DNA of 64,000 bases from JALORV01 sp035498175. Lineage in GTDB: Bacteria > Pseudomonadota > Gammaproteobacteria > Burkholderiales > Burkholderiaceae_F. The notes beneath the pieces were generated by a model that saw only the letters and a program-made list of their open reading frames with translations, ran no database searches and was not told the DNA's origin. Numbering within the stretch: the first letter of the stretch is position 1; each line of letters opens with the position of its first letter. The DNA is taken from positions 1 through 64,000 of the forward strand of contig DATKAJ010000046.1 in assembly GCA_035498175.1 (NCBI GenBank). The letters run 5' to 3'. This document shows, in pieces, positions 1 through 9,841 of the stretch. The translations under genes were made by a program, and so were the position numbers.

Positions 1-180
1 GTTGGCGGTCTGCTTGCTGGCGTCATTGAGTTGCGCCTGCGACACCGACACTGCCTTCAGTCCTCCGGCCGCAGCGCCGCCCTTCTGGCCCGAGACCTCC
101 TGTGCAACCGCTGCGGACAATGCTGCGGTCAGCGCGACGCCGACCGCGACGGCCCCGACTGAGATGGCCTGTTGTTTCAT
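1..180 (-). CDS. Probable PQQ-dependent dehydrogenase, N-terminus only
   Basis: Only the first 60 codons lie in the window; the gene runs off its left edge. The reverse strand reads ATG at 180, preceded by a GGAGGAAGA ribosome-binding site. A signal peptide follows (MKQQAISV to about AVAQ, residues 1-27), so the product is exported. After a Gly/Ala linker comes VSVSQAQLNDASKQTAN, which resembles the start of the mature region of periplasmic quinoprotein dehydrogenases, where a conserved Asn precedes the first propeller blade. The nearby cytochrome b561, di-haem protein and PQQ-associated-type propeller gene support the call. The catalytic part is outside the window, so the family is likely and the substrate unknown. 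Confidence 0.55.
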   Translation of the reverse strand, partial: MKQQAISVGAVAVGVALTAALSAAVAQEVSGQKGGAAAGGLKAVSVSQAQLNDASKQTAN

Positions 181-291
181 TCTTCCTCCGCTTTCCTGGT
201 TCGAGGCCCAGTACGCAGGCGCCTCATTGTCGCGGTGTCGGGAGGCGCCGCAAGGAGCGGCTCCGGCCTGGCACTGGCGTTCTCTGCCCGG

Positions 292-308
292 GACCGGTTC
301 GACCGGTC
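292..308. repeat. Inverted repeat between divergent genes
   Basis: GACCGGT-TCG-ACCGGTC is a perfect 7-bp inverted repeat with a 3-nt centre. It lies between the divergent quinoprotein and ankyrin genes. It could be a regulator site or a small hairpin; nothing identifies a binding protein. Confidence 0.35.
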
Positions 309-401
309 TCGGAGCCGGCAGATAATAGGCGCCGTTGCCACGCGGCGAAACACCTCGCCCCGAAAATAAGTGAGCCCGCGCGACGCCCGACGGAGACCGG
401 C

Positions 402-1052
402 ATGAATCGGATTCGCTGCATTGCAACAGTCGTCTTATGCCTGATGTCTGCGAGCGCGTGGACGCAACAGCTCAACATCAACTTCGAGCTGCTGCAGGCG
501 GCTCGCTCCGGATCCGTCGCGGACGTGCGCGCCCTGCTCGATCGGGATGCCAATCCCAACTCGCGCAACCGGCTTGGCGATACGCCGCTCAACACAGCGG
601 CGCGCAATGGCAATGCTGAAATGGTGCGCCTGCTGCTCGATCGCGGCGCCGATGTCAACCTGGCCAACCTCGCCCGCGTCACGCCGCTGATGGGCGCGGT
701 CTACGGCGGGCACGCGGAGATCGCGCGCATGCTGATCGCAGCGAAGGCAAAGCTGGACCCGACCGACCGCACCGAGAAGACGGCGATGGTCTACGCAGCC
801 GGCAACGGCAACGCGGAATGCGTGGCAGCGCTGCTTGCCGCGGGGGTCGGCGTCAATGATCGCTATGCCAACGACGCGACGGCGCTGATGTGGGCGGCGG
901 CCTATGGCAAGGACGACAGCGTCAAGTTGCTGCTCGAGCGCGGCGCCGATGTTTCCGCGCGCGACGCGCGCGGCGAAACCGCGCTGTCGCTGGCCGTGGC
1001 GGAGAAACATCCCGAGACTGCAGACCTGCTGCGCGCAGCCGGGGCCAAATGA
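402..1052 (+). CDS. Exported ankyrin-repeat protein
   Basis: A 216-residue protein with a signal peptide (about residues 1-21, ending SASAWTQ), so it is probably periplasmic. The rest is about six consecutive ankyrin repeats of roughly 33 residues; typical cores are DTPLNTAARNGNAEMVRLLL and ALMWAAAYGKDDSVKLLLERG. ATG at 402 was chosen because the signal peptide starts there; the reading frame continues upstream without another good start. Ankyrin repeats bind proteins and have no enzymatic role. Lying beside periplasmic redox genes, it may help assemble or protect one of them, which is inference. Confidence 0.85.
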   Translation: MNRIRCIATVVLCLMSASAWTQQLNINFELLQAARSGSVADVRALLDRDANPNSRNRLGDTPLNTAARNGNAEMVRLLLDRGADVNLANLARVTPLMGAVYGGHAEIARMLIAAKAKLDPTDRTEKTAMVYAAGNGNAECVAALLAAGVGVNDRYANDATALMWAAAYGKDDSVKLLLERGADVSARDARGETALSLAVAEKHPETADLLRAAGAK

Positions 1053-1107
1053 TGCCTTTCCCGCGCGCTCACCGTGCCACGCACGACGCTTGTCGCAACA
1101 GCCTCGC

Positions 1108-1710
1108 ATGGTGAGTTCGTCGCAGCGTCGGTCTTCAGCGTTGCCGCGCTACGACGGCGTGGCGATCGCGCTGCACTGGCTGATGGCCGTTGCGATCGTC
1201 GCGGAGATCGCTCTGGGCTGGTGGATGCTCGACATCCCGAAACTTCCCGCCGGTGTTCGTGCCGGCTGGTTCAACCTGCACAAGTCAGTCGGCCTGACCC
1301 TCGGGGTGCTACTGATACTGCGGCTGCTCTGGCGTTTGAAGCATTCCGCTCCGCCGCTGCCGGCGAGCGTGCCGCAGTGGCAGATCCGCGCCGCACACAT
1401 CAACCACGCGTTGATGTATCTGTGTTTGGTGACGCTCGTCCTTGCGGGTTATCTGGGTTCGAGCTTTTCCGGTTATCCGATCCGCTGGTTCGGCGTGCTC
1501 GTTCCCGGCTGGGGTTGGAGGGACGACACCATCAAGGAAGCGATGAGCGTCCTGCATTACTGGGCATCATGGCTGTTGATGACGCTCCTGGTACTTCATC
1601 TCACGGCAACGCTGAAACACGCGCTCTTCGACCGCGACGGCACCCTCGCTCGCATGCTGCCGGCGCGGCGCGGCACCCGGCATGCGATCGCCAGGGGTCA
1701 GGGCGCGTAG
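1108..1710 (+). CDS. Cytochrome b561 family membrane protein
   Basis: A 200-residue four-helix membrane protein of the bacterial cytochrome b561 (YodB/CybB) type, which carries two b haems and passes electrons between quinone and periplasmic partners. Histidines placed as haem ligands are visible in ALHWLMA, FNLHKSVGL, HINHALMYL and near the end in LLVLHLTATLKH. Family proteins also end with this kind of charged tail after the last helix. Start ATG at 1108 precedes a short hydrophilic lead and then YDGVAIALHW, the usual family beginning. Its 3' end overlaps the convergent peroxidase gene by 13 bp. A role coupling the neighbouring periplasmic oxidoreductases to the quinone pool is plausible. 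Confidence 0.85.
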   Translation: MVSSSQRRSSALPRYDGVAIALHWLMAVAIVAEIALGWWMLDIPKLPAGVRAGWFNLHKSVGLTLGVLLILRLLWRLKHSAPPLPASVPQWQIRAAHINHALMYLCLVTLVLAGYLGSSFSGYPIRWFGVLVPGWGWRDDTIKEAMSVLHYWASWLLMTLLVLHLTATLKHALFDRDGTLARMLPARRGTRHAIARGQGA

Positions 1711-2885
1711 CCGTCGGTCAGCGTCTGCAGGAAGGCGACGATGTCGTCGATCTCCTCGTCGTTCAACGCGGGGCGCTGCCCAGGCTTGCGGTGATATGGG
1801 CGCGTCTCGAGATCGACGTTGCCGCGCAGTTCGAGCGGCAGATCGTCGAACTTGTCTGCCGGGTACCAGCGCTCGGGGTTTGTATCACGCGTGGCGTAAA
1901 ACGCGACCGCCTCGCGCAGGTTCGCGAAGCGGCCGTTGTGCATGTAGGGCGCGGTCAGCGCGACATTGCGCAGCGTCGGCGTCTTGAACCAGCCGCACCA
2001 GCGCGTGCGCCCCGGCGCGTCGGCCGGAAGCGCGTCGCAACGTCCGAGATCCATCACGCCGGGTTTCGCAATGTCGCCGTTGCGCGGCACGCCGGGCGCG
2101 TGGAAGGCAAAATCCGTGAACAGCGAATCGCGCGGATCGCGGCTGTCGGGGTTGATGCTGTGGCACGACGCGCAGTTGCCCTTCTGCGCAATCACGAACA
2201 GGCTGCGGCCACGCTCCTCCTGCTCGGTCAGGCGGACCTGGCCACGCAGGGCAGCGTCGAACCTGGAAGTGAACGGCGACAAGGCGGGGCTCTGTTCGAA
2301 CGCTGCCAGCGCCGCCGTGATCGCCCGACCCGCGCTCGCGGTGTCGGCGAAGACCGCGGCACCGTAGGCGCGTTTCAAAGGAGCTGCCGCTTCGGACGTC
2401 GCAACCTTGGCGACCAGCGCACCCATGTCGCGGTTGTTCATCTCATGCGCCGAGAACAGCGGTCCCAGCGTCTGTTCTGCCAGCGTCGCAGCGCGGCCGT
2501 CCCAGAAGAATCCGCCGCTCGGCACCGCCTTGCCGTCCTTCTCCGACATCCCCGGTCCCGGGCTCGTCGCGAGGTACATGACGGTCGGCGCATTGCGCGT
2601 TCCGAGCGTGCCCGGACGGCTGCCCCGCGGAACCGCGAGGCCCGAGCCGTTGTCACCGGTGAAGGCGCGTCCGGGGTCGTGGCACGATGCGCAGGCCGTG
2701 CCTGGAGGCTCCGACAGCCTGACATCGAAGAACAGGAGACGACCCGCCTCTATCATCAGCTGCTGTCGCTCGGGCTCGGATCCGGCATCGGCGCCCCACG
2801 CCGCGCCTAACGCTCCGGCAAGCAGCAATGCGAGCGCGAACGGACTCAGCGGCCGGCAACGCAACTTTGGAGAAGACTTGTCCAT
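1698..2885 (-). CDS. Di-haem cytochrome c peroxidase / MauG family protein
   Basis: A 395-residue exported protein with a signal peptide (about residues 1-31, ending AAWGADAG) and two CxxCH haem-attachment motifs, C65ASCH69 and C238ASCH242. APYMHNGRF (Met315) gives a likely axial ligand for the C-terminal haem. This layout is that of the bacterial cytochrome c peroxidase/MauG family in the periplasm, which includes peroxide-reducing and protein-oxidising members; the sequence alone does not choose between them. ATG at 2885 gives a standard signal peptide. Upstream ATG (2900) and GTG (2924) codons are possible but would overlap the divergent Sel1 gene more. No strong ribosome-binding site is visible for any of them. 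Confidence 0.85.
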   Translation of the reverse strand: MDKSSPKLRCRPLSPFALALLLAGALGAAWGADAGSEPERQQLMIEAGRLLFFDVRLSEPPGTACASCHDPGRAFTGDNGSGLAVPRGSRPGTLGTRNAPTVMYLATSPGPGMSEKDGKAVPSGGFFWDGRAATLAEQTLGPLFSAHEMNNRDMGALVAKVATSEAAAPLKRAYGAAVFADTASAGRAITAALAAFEQSPALSPFTSRFDAALRGQVRLTEQEERGRSLFVIAQKGNCASCHSINPDSRDPRDSLFTDFAFHAPGVPRNGDIAKPGVMDLGRCDALPADAPGRTRWCGWFKTPTLRNVALTAPYMHNGRFANLREAVAFYATRDTNPERWYPADKFDDLPLELRGNVDLETRPYHRKPGQRPALNDEEIDDIVAFLQTLTDGYAP

Positions 2886-3486
2886 CTCTCGGCACATCAT
2901 CGCAAATGGACTGCGCGCCTGCACGGCGGCGCTGATCGCGTGTTGCAGCCTGGCGCTGGCGCAGGGCGACCCGGCACGCGCCGCCTACGAGCGGGAAGAC
3001 TACGCCGTCGCGGTTCAGCTCAACGCGCCGCGCGCGGCGGCCGGTGATGCAGAAGCGCAGTACCGCATGGGCATGATGGCGCGCTTTGGCTGGGGCATGG
3101 ACAAGGACACCGCTGCCGCCGCCAAGTGGCTCGCTGCCGCGGCCCGGCAGAACCATGCGCAGGCGCAGGCCGAACTCGGCACGATGTACCGCCTCGGCCG
3201 CGGCGTGCCCGAGGATCCGAAGGAAGCAGCGCGCCTGCTGACTGCGGCCGCAAGCGCAGGCGTCGGCATCGCGCAGCTGTCGATCGGGCGGATGTACCGG
3301 GATGGCATCGGGGTGGATCGCGACCTCGTCGAGGCCTATGCCTGGTTCAGCGCCGCCGGCGAAAACAACGTGATGGACGGATTCGCGTACCGCAGCGAAA
3401 TCGTCAAGGATATGAGCCCCGAGCAGGTTGCCGAAGGAAAGCGCCGCGCCGCCCAGCGCAGCCGAAAAGAGAGCGAGACGAAATGA
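2878..3486 (+). CDS. Exported Sel1-like repeat protein (TTG start)
   Basis: Starting at TTG 2878 the protein has 202 residues: a signal peptide ending SLALAQG, then tetratricopeptide-like Sel1 repeats. Repeat cores are GDAEAQYRMGMMARFGWG, NHAQAQAELGTMYRLGRG and GVGIAQLSIGRMYRDGIG. TTG is preferred because GGAG lies 5 nt upstream and the signal peptide needs this N-terminus; no ATG exists in frame before the mature region. Sel1 repeats are protein-binding scaffolds. Its stop overlaps the start of the YVTN gene (ATGA), so the two are co-translated. Its start overlaps that of the divergent peroxidase gene by 8 bp. Confidence 0.75.
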   Translation: MSISRHIIANGLRACTAALIACCSLALAQGDPARAAYEREDYAVAVQLNAPRAAAGDAEAQYRMGMMARFGWGMDKDTAAAAKWLAAAARQNHAQAQAELGTMYRLGRGVPEDPKEAARLLTAAASAGVGIAQLSIGRMYRDGIGVDRDLVEAYAWFSAAGENNVMDGFAYRSEIVKDMSPEQVAEGKRRAAQRSRKESETK

Positions 3487-4433
3487 ACAAGCTGATCCCG
3501 ATAGCGCTGGTGACCGCGCTGCTGTTGCCTCTGACCGCCTCCGCGCAGCTGGCCTACGCATCCAACGAGAAGGATGGGACGATCTCCGTGATCGACACCA
3601 CGAAGGACGAGGTGGTCGGATCGATCAAAGCCGGCAAGACGCCCCGCGGCATGGCACCGAGCCTGGACGGCAAGCAGCTCTATGTCAGCGACCAGAAGAG
3701 CAATGCCCTGCGCATCATCGACCTGGCGAGCCGGCAGCAGGCGGGCAGCGTCGATCTCGGCGAATCGCCCGAGGGCGTTGGCCGCTCGCCGGACGGGAAG
3801 TGGATTGCAGTGGCGGTCGAGGAAGACAACCAGGTGCTGTTCGTCGATACCGCGACCGGCAAGGTGGCGTTCAAGGTCAAGGTCGAGGGGGAGAATCCTG
3901 AGCATGCAGTGTTCAGTCCCGACAGCAATTGGGTGTTCGTCAGCGCCGAAGAGTCGCAGGTCGTCGACGTGATCGACGTGGCGGGACGCAAGCTGGCCGA
4001 GTCGATCCGGGTCGGCAAGCGGCCGCGCGGCATCGGGTTCACGCCCGATGGGACACGCGCCTACGTCGCGTGCGAGATCGCGGCTACGGTCTATTCGATC
4101 GACGTGGCGAAACGCAAGGTGCTTGCCACGATTCCCGCCGGCGTACGCTCGAACGGCATCAAGGTGCATCCGTCGGGGCGCGAGGTCTATGTGTCCAACG
4201 GCGCCGACGGGACCGTCATGGTGATCGACACCGCGACCGACAAGGTGACCGCGACGATCAAGGTGGGCAACCGCCCGTGGAACATGGGCCTGACCGCGGA
4301 TGGCGCGAAGCTCTACGTCGCCAACGGACGCTCGAACACCGTGTCGGTCATCGACACCGCCGCGAAGAAGGAACTCAAGCAGATCAAGGTCGGCGAACAG
4401 CCCTGGGGCGTCGTCATTCCCGGCGGATACTGA
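3483..4433 (+). CDS. YVTN-family beta-propeller protein, PQQ-associated type
   Basis: A 316-residue exported protein: signal peptide (residues 1-21, TASAQ), then about seven repeats of roughly 42 residues carrying LYVSDQKSN, VYVSNGADG, LYVANGRSN and VxVIDTA motifs. These are the hallmark of YVTN-type seven-bladed propellers. Length and repeat type match the family found beside PQQ-dependent oxidation genes, consistent with the quinoprotein N-terminus at the left edge. It is not an enzyme by sequence; a role in binding or assembling a periplasmic dehydrogenase is inference. ATG overlaps the Sel1 stop. Confidence 0.85.
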   Translation: MNKLIPIALVTALLLPLTASAQLAYASNEKDGTISVIDTTKDEVVGSIKAGKTPRGMAPSLDGKQLYVSDQKSNALRIIDLASRQQAGSVDLGESPEGVGRSPDGKWIAVAVEEDNQVLFVDTATGKVAFKVKVEGENPEHAVFSPDSNWVFVSAEESQVVDVIDVAGRKLAESIRVGKRPRGIGFTPDGTRAYVACEIAATVYSIDVAKRKVLATIPAGVRSNGIKVHPSGREVYVSNGADGTVMVIDTATDKVTATIKVGNRPWNMGLTADGAKLYVANGRSNTVSVIDTAAKKELKQIKVGEQPWGVVIPGGY

Positions 4434-4462
4434 GCCCGCGTCGCGCCTGTCCGACCCCCGAG

Positions 4463-4924
4463 TCAGCCTACGCCGGATGCGACCAGCTCCAGCGTGCGCT
4501 CGTCGCGCCGGCCGCCGTAATAGCGGTCGATCACCCGGCGGAAGACCGAATCGGGTTCGGCGACGAGCCCGAAGAGCGTCGCGCTCGACTGGAGCTTCAG
4601 GTCGTCGGGCGATCCCAGAATCTCTTGGGCCGATCGCCCCTGCAGTCCGAGCAGCGCGGAGCAACAAGCGCGCAGCCGCGGCCCGAGGACGGGGTGTGCG
4701 AGAAATGCGCGGGCCTCGTCCAGGCCCCCGATCGCGTACAACTCCGACATTGCGCTCGCCCCTAAGCCGACAAACTGGGGGAAGATGAACCACATCCAGT
4801 GCGAGCGCTTCCGGCCTTCATGCAACTCGGCGAGCGCCGTCTCGTAGATGCCCTCCTGCGCATCCACGAACCGTCGGAGCCGATACGGATCCTCGCCCAA
4901 CGCAAGCCTCATCCGATTGCGCAC
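4463..4924 (-). CDS. DUF1810 family protein
   Basis: A 153-residue soluble protein that matches DUF1810 along its length: DPYRLRRFVDAQ at the start, then the family signature KRSHWMWFIFPQ, DEARAFLAHPVLGPRL, and a C-terminal LFGLVAEPDSVFRRVIDRYY. The function of the family is not established. It converges with the propeller gene across a 29-bp gap and has no evident operon partner. Confidence 0.9.
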   Translation of the reverse strand: MRNRMRLALGEDPYRLRRFVDAQEGIYETALAELHEGRKRSHWMWFIFPQFVGLGASAMSELYAIGGLDEARAFLAHPVLGPRLRACCSALLGLQGRSAQEILGSPDDLKLQSSATLFGLVAEPDSVFRRVIDRYYGGRRDERTLELVASGVG

Positions 4925-5009
4925 CAGGCCCGATAACCGGCCGTCTGTGCACGTTTGCCGCTAATGTGCGCGCGAGCGCGCCACTTGTCATCGCCTCCGG
5001 AGCTGAGCC

Positions 5010-5475
5010 ATGCAGGGTCCGATCCACCGCAGTGACTGGGACAGCCTCGTGCGGAGAATCGGCGGCGACTTCGGTACGTCCGCCTGGATGACGATCACGC
5101 AGGCGATGATCGACGCCTTTGCCGAGGTAACCGAAGATCACTATTTCCTGCACATCGACCTCGGGCGCGCCGCCGCGACGGCATTTTCCGGCACCATCGC
5201 GCACGGCATGCTGACGCTGTCGCTGCTGCCCGCCATGGGCTAAGGTCTGCCCGTTCGTCGAGGGCGCGCAGTACCCGCTGAACTACGGCTTCAACCGCGT
5301 GCGCTTCGTCGCGCCGGTGCCCAGCGGCGCGCGAGTGCGCGGCCGCTTCGTGCTGCGTCAGGCTGAGATCATTAATGAGCGGCAGCGGCAGTTGCGCTAC
5401 GACGCGACCGTCGAAATCGAGGGCGCGGAACGCCCGGCGCTGGTCGCGGACTGGCTGACCCGGTTCGTGACGTAA
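5010..5475 (+). pseudogene. MaoC-like hydratase gene broken by a +1 frameshift
   Basis: The first frame (5010-5243) encodes the front half of a MaoC/hot-dog hydratase: TITQAMIDAFAEVTEDHYFLHID and the conserved FSGTIAHGMLTLSLLP, ending at TAA 5241. Shifting by one base, the frame from 5242 continues the same fold without a break: AQYPLNYGFNRVRFVAPVPSGARVRGRF to TAA at 5473. One extra G in the GGG at 5237-5239 would explain it. These enzymes hydrate enoyl-CoA thioesters in the cytoplasm. A good GGAG site precedes the ATG, so decay is recent or the base is a sequencing error. Confidence 0.8.
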
Positions 5476-5687
5476 GTCGCCGATGCCCTGGATCGGCGTG
5501 TGCAACGGTGCGCGACAGGCCTGCGAAGGCCAATCGCACGGTCGCGGTTGTTCGAATGCCACAGCCCGCGGCGCAACATTGAATTCCTCGATGACTCCGC
5601 CTTACGATCCCTCGTCGCGCGCGCTTCAGGGCGCGCGTCGGCGGGACCAAAAAGAGACGGCGCAGCCGCCACCACAGGGAGACAACG

Positions 5688-7499
<1,812 letters not shown>

Positions 7500-7534
7500 G
7501 CCGATCCGCCGCTGGAAGCCCCTCGAGATCAGAT

Positions 7535-7562
7535 CGCTGGAGGGCCGCCCGGCCCTCCAGCG
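7535..7562. terminator. Hairpin between convergent lldP and methyltransferase genes
   Basis: CGCTGGAGGGCC-GCCC-GGCCCTCCAGCG is a perfect 12-bp stem with a 4-nt loop, 36 bp past the lldP stop. There is no T-run, so it may end or stabilise transcripts from either side and is not a textbook intrinsic terminator. Confidence 0.6.
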
Positions 7563-7616
7563 GTCCCATCAGGTGTTGGTCACCTGAGTGGGAGCAGTCC
7601 GCCGAATTCGGAGCGA

Positions 7617-8468
7617 TCACATCACAAGTACCTTGCGCGCAACGAAGTAAAGCGTCCCACAGAATGCGAGGGGCGGGGTCAGCCGGGTCAGCAGCCGCGG
7701 CGTCTGTTCCCAATGATCCAAACCCATTTGACCCAGGATTCGCTCCCAGATGAAGGTGTGATAGCCCTCGTCGACTGGGTAGAAGCCGGCGCGCTTCAGC
7801 AACTGCCTTGTTTCCCTCTTGCTGTACAGGCGCCGGTGAAAGTCCCGCTTCAGGATCACGCGGCGCCGCCACTCCTGCAGCGAGAGCCAGTTCGGCAGAT
7901 GCGAGATCACCACAACGCCTTCGGGCTTGAGGACGCGATGCAGTTGCTTGAGCGCCTCGTAGTCCATCGCCGTGTGCTCCAGCACTCCCGAACCGATCAC
8001 GGCGTCGAAGAAGTTGTCCGGGTACGGCAACGACCCGCCGCCAACGAGCTGCGCATGGGACACACGCGCATAGTCATGAAAGACCGGATAGCGGCCGGAT
8101 TCGACGAAGTCACAGCTATGAAGGTCGAAACGGTTCCCGAACCAAGCCCGGAGCATGCAGCTGTCCGGCGCATGGTTGCAGCCCCATTCGAGCACCGCCC
8201 CGGACTTCGGGAGGTGGGGTCGGTAAAGGTGAAAGGTCCGGATCTGCCCATCGATCCACCTTGGCTGTCCATGTTCCAGCAGATAGGCATTGCCGGGCTC
8301 GCGCGCCAGCGCCTCCCGGTAAAGGTCTTGCATCAACCGCCGCAGCGAGCGATCGTCCGCGGCGGGCGCACGTTCAACCCCACTTTCTGACGCTTCCAGC
8401 ACTACGCCCCCGATAATGGCCGCCTTGAGCGGACCGGTCTCCCGGCAAGTTGAACCGCGCGCGCACAT
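7617..8468 (-). CDS. Class I SAM-dependent methyltransferase
   Basis: A 283-residue soluble protein with a Methyltransf_11-type core: a degenerate glycine motif AVLEWGCNHAP (about residues 91-101), the acidic strand end HSCDFVESGRYP, a motif-III-like FDAVIGSGVLEHT, and KQLHRVLKPEGVVVISH. Its C-terminal region (RDFHRRLYSKRETRQLLKRAGF) is typical of small-molecule or sugar methyltransferases. The first glycine motif has Trp and Cys where DxGxG is usual. The substrate is unknown. The start is uncertain: ATG 8468 has no clear ribosome-binding site and the first 40 residues look poorly conserved. Confidence 0.75.
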   Translation of the reverse strand: MCARGSTCRETGPLKAAIIGGVVLEASESGVERAPAADDRSLRRLMQDLYREALAREPGNAYLLEHGQPRWIDGQIRTFHLYRPHLPKSGAVLEWGCNHAPDSCMLRAWFGNRFDLHSCDFVESGRYPVFHDYARVSHAQLVGGGSLPYPDNFFDAVIGSGVLEHTAMDYEALKQLHRVLKPEGVVVISHLPNWLSLQEWRRRVILKRDFHRRLYSKRETRQLLKRAGFYPVDEGYHTFIWERILGQMGLDHWEQTPRLLTRLTPPLAFCGTLYFVARKVLVM

Positions 8469-8515
8469 CGGTTCGAACGCGCCGGGATATTCCGGCGGCA
8501 GGGCCGCCCCGAATA

Positions 8516-9601
8516 TTAGGTGTTGGTCACCTTGATCGTCGGCATCTTCAGCGACATGTCCTTCGCTTTGTCCGCGATGCGCACGGCGACCTTGCGCGCG
8601 ATCTCCTTGTAGCTGGCAGTGATCGCACTGTCGGGTTCAGCCACCACCGTCGGCCGTCCAGAGTCGGTCTGCTCACGTATGCGGATGTCAAGCGGCAGGC
8701 TGCCGAGCAGGTCGACGCCGTACTGCTCCGCCATCCTGCTCCCGCCTTCGGAACCGAAGATGTGCTCGGCGTGGCCGCAGTTCGAGCAAACATGCACCGC
8801 CATGTTCTCAACGATGCCGAGAATCGGGATGCCGACCTTCTCGAACATCCTGAGCCCTTTCTTGGCATCGATCAGCGCGATGTCCTGCGGCGTGGTGACG
8901 ATCACCGCGCCGGTCACGGGCACCTGTTGCGCCAGCGTCAGCTGGATGTCACCGGTGCCGGGCGGCAAGTCGACCACCAGATAGTCGAGATCCTTCCAGT
9001 TGGTCTGGCCAAGCAGCTGCTGCAGTGCCTGCGTCACCATCGGTCCGCGCCACACCATCGGCTGGTCCGCGTCGACCAGCAGCCCGATCGAGCTCACCTG
9101 CACGCCGTGGTTTTCCTTCGGTTCGAGCGTGCGGCCGTCGTGGCTCTCGGGCGCGCCCGAAACGCCAAGCATGGTCGGTTGGCTCGGGCCATAGATATCG
9201 GCGTCAAGCATCCCGACGCGAGCACCCTCGGCGGCCAATGCCAGCGCCAGGTTGGCAGCCACGGTGCTCTTGCCGACGCCGCCCTTGCCCGAAGCGACCG
9301 CGATGATGTTCTTGACGTTGGGCATCACCTTGACCCCGCGCTGCACCGCATGCGCGACGATCTTCATCGTGACGTTGGCGCTGACGTTTGCCGCTCCGGT
9401 CGCCCTGAGCGCATCGATCACCTTGCGTCGCATCGGATCGATCTGGCTGGCGGCGGGGTAGCCGAGTTCGACATCGACGCTGACGTCGCTGCCGTCAACG
9501 CGCACGTTGCGCGCCGAGCGGGAGCTGACAAGATCCTTGCCGGTGTTGGGGTCGATGATGCCGGCGAGCGCCTGATTCACGCGGTCGACAGTGAGGGTCA
9601 T
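8516..9601 (-). CDS. apbC: Iron-sulfur cluster carrier ATPase Mrp/ApbC
   Basis: A 361-residue cytoplasmic P-loop protein of the Mrp/ApbC/NBP35 family, which binds and delivers [4Fe-4S] clusters to apo-proteins. It has an N-terminal MIP18-like domain (about residues 1-85), the deviant Walker A SGKGGVGKST at 104-113, DADIYGPSQPT, the switch DLPPGTGDIQL, and the dimer-interface CxxC cluster site C272SNC275. Length matches the family. It is divergent from metG across a 240-bp gap, the usual arrangement in this lineage. Confidence 0.95.
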   Translation of the reverse strand: MTLTVDRVNQALAGIIDPNTGKDLVSSRSARNVRVDGSDVSVDVELGYPAASQIDPMRRKVIDALRATGAANVSANVTMKIVAHAVQRGVKVMPNVKNIIAVASGKGGVGKSTVAANLALALAAEGARVGMLDADIYGPSQPTMLGVSGAPESHDGRTLEPKENHGVQVSSIGLLVDADQPMVWRGPMVTQALQQLLGQTNWKDLDYLVVDLPPGTGDIQLTLAQQVPVTGAVIVTTPQDIALIDAKKGLRMFEKVGIPILGIVENMAVHVCSNCGHAEHIFGSEGGSRMAEQYGVDLLGSLPLDIRIREQTDSGRPTVVAEPDSAITASYKEIARKVAVRIADKAKDMSLKMPTIKVTNT

Positions 9602-9797
9602 AGCGAGGCGTCCTATGGGCGCGAGGAACCATTCAGTCTAGCCGAGGCGTGCCGTCCGAGACCGCGTTGCTAGAATGCCCTTGCCTCGCTCCAATCAGAT
9701 CTGCAGATGCGCCGCCCCGATCCCCACGACGACCCGACCGAACCGACCGGGCCCCGGGCGCGCGCGCGAATGTGCCCGCTGTCGCGTTGACAGCCCG

Positions 9798-9815
9798 CCG
9801 CGATCGCGATCGCGG
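9798..9815. repeat. 18-bp perfect palindrome upstream of metG
   Basis: CCGCGATCGCGATCGCGG reads the same on both strands and contains two overlapping copies of the octamer GCGATCGC. It ends 26 bp before the metG start codon, in the mrp-metG intergenic space. It could be a regulator site, a small hairpin or simple low-complexity sequence. Confidence 0.5.
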
Positions 9816-9841
9816 CCCTTCGCACATCCGATGATCACGCC

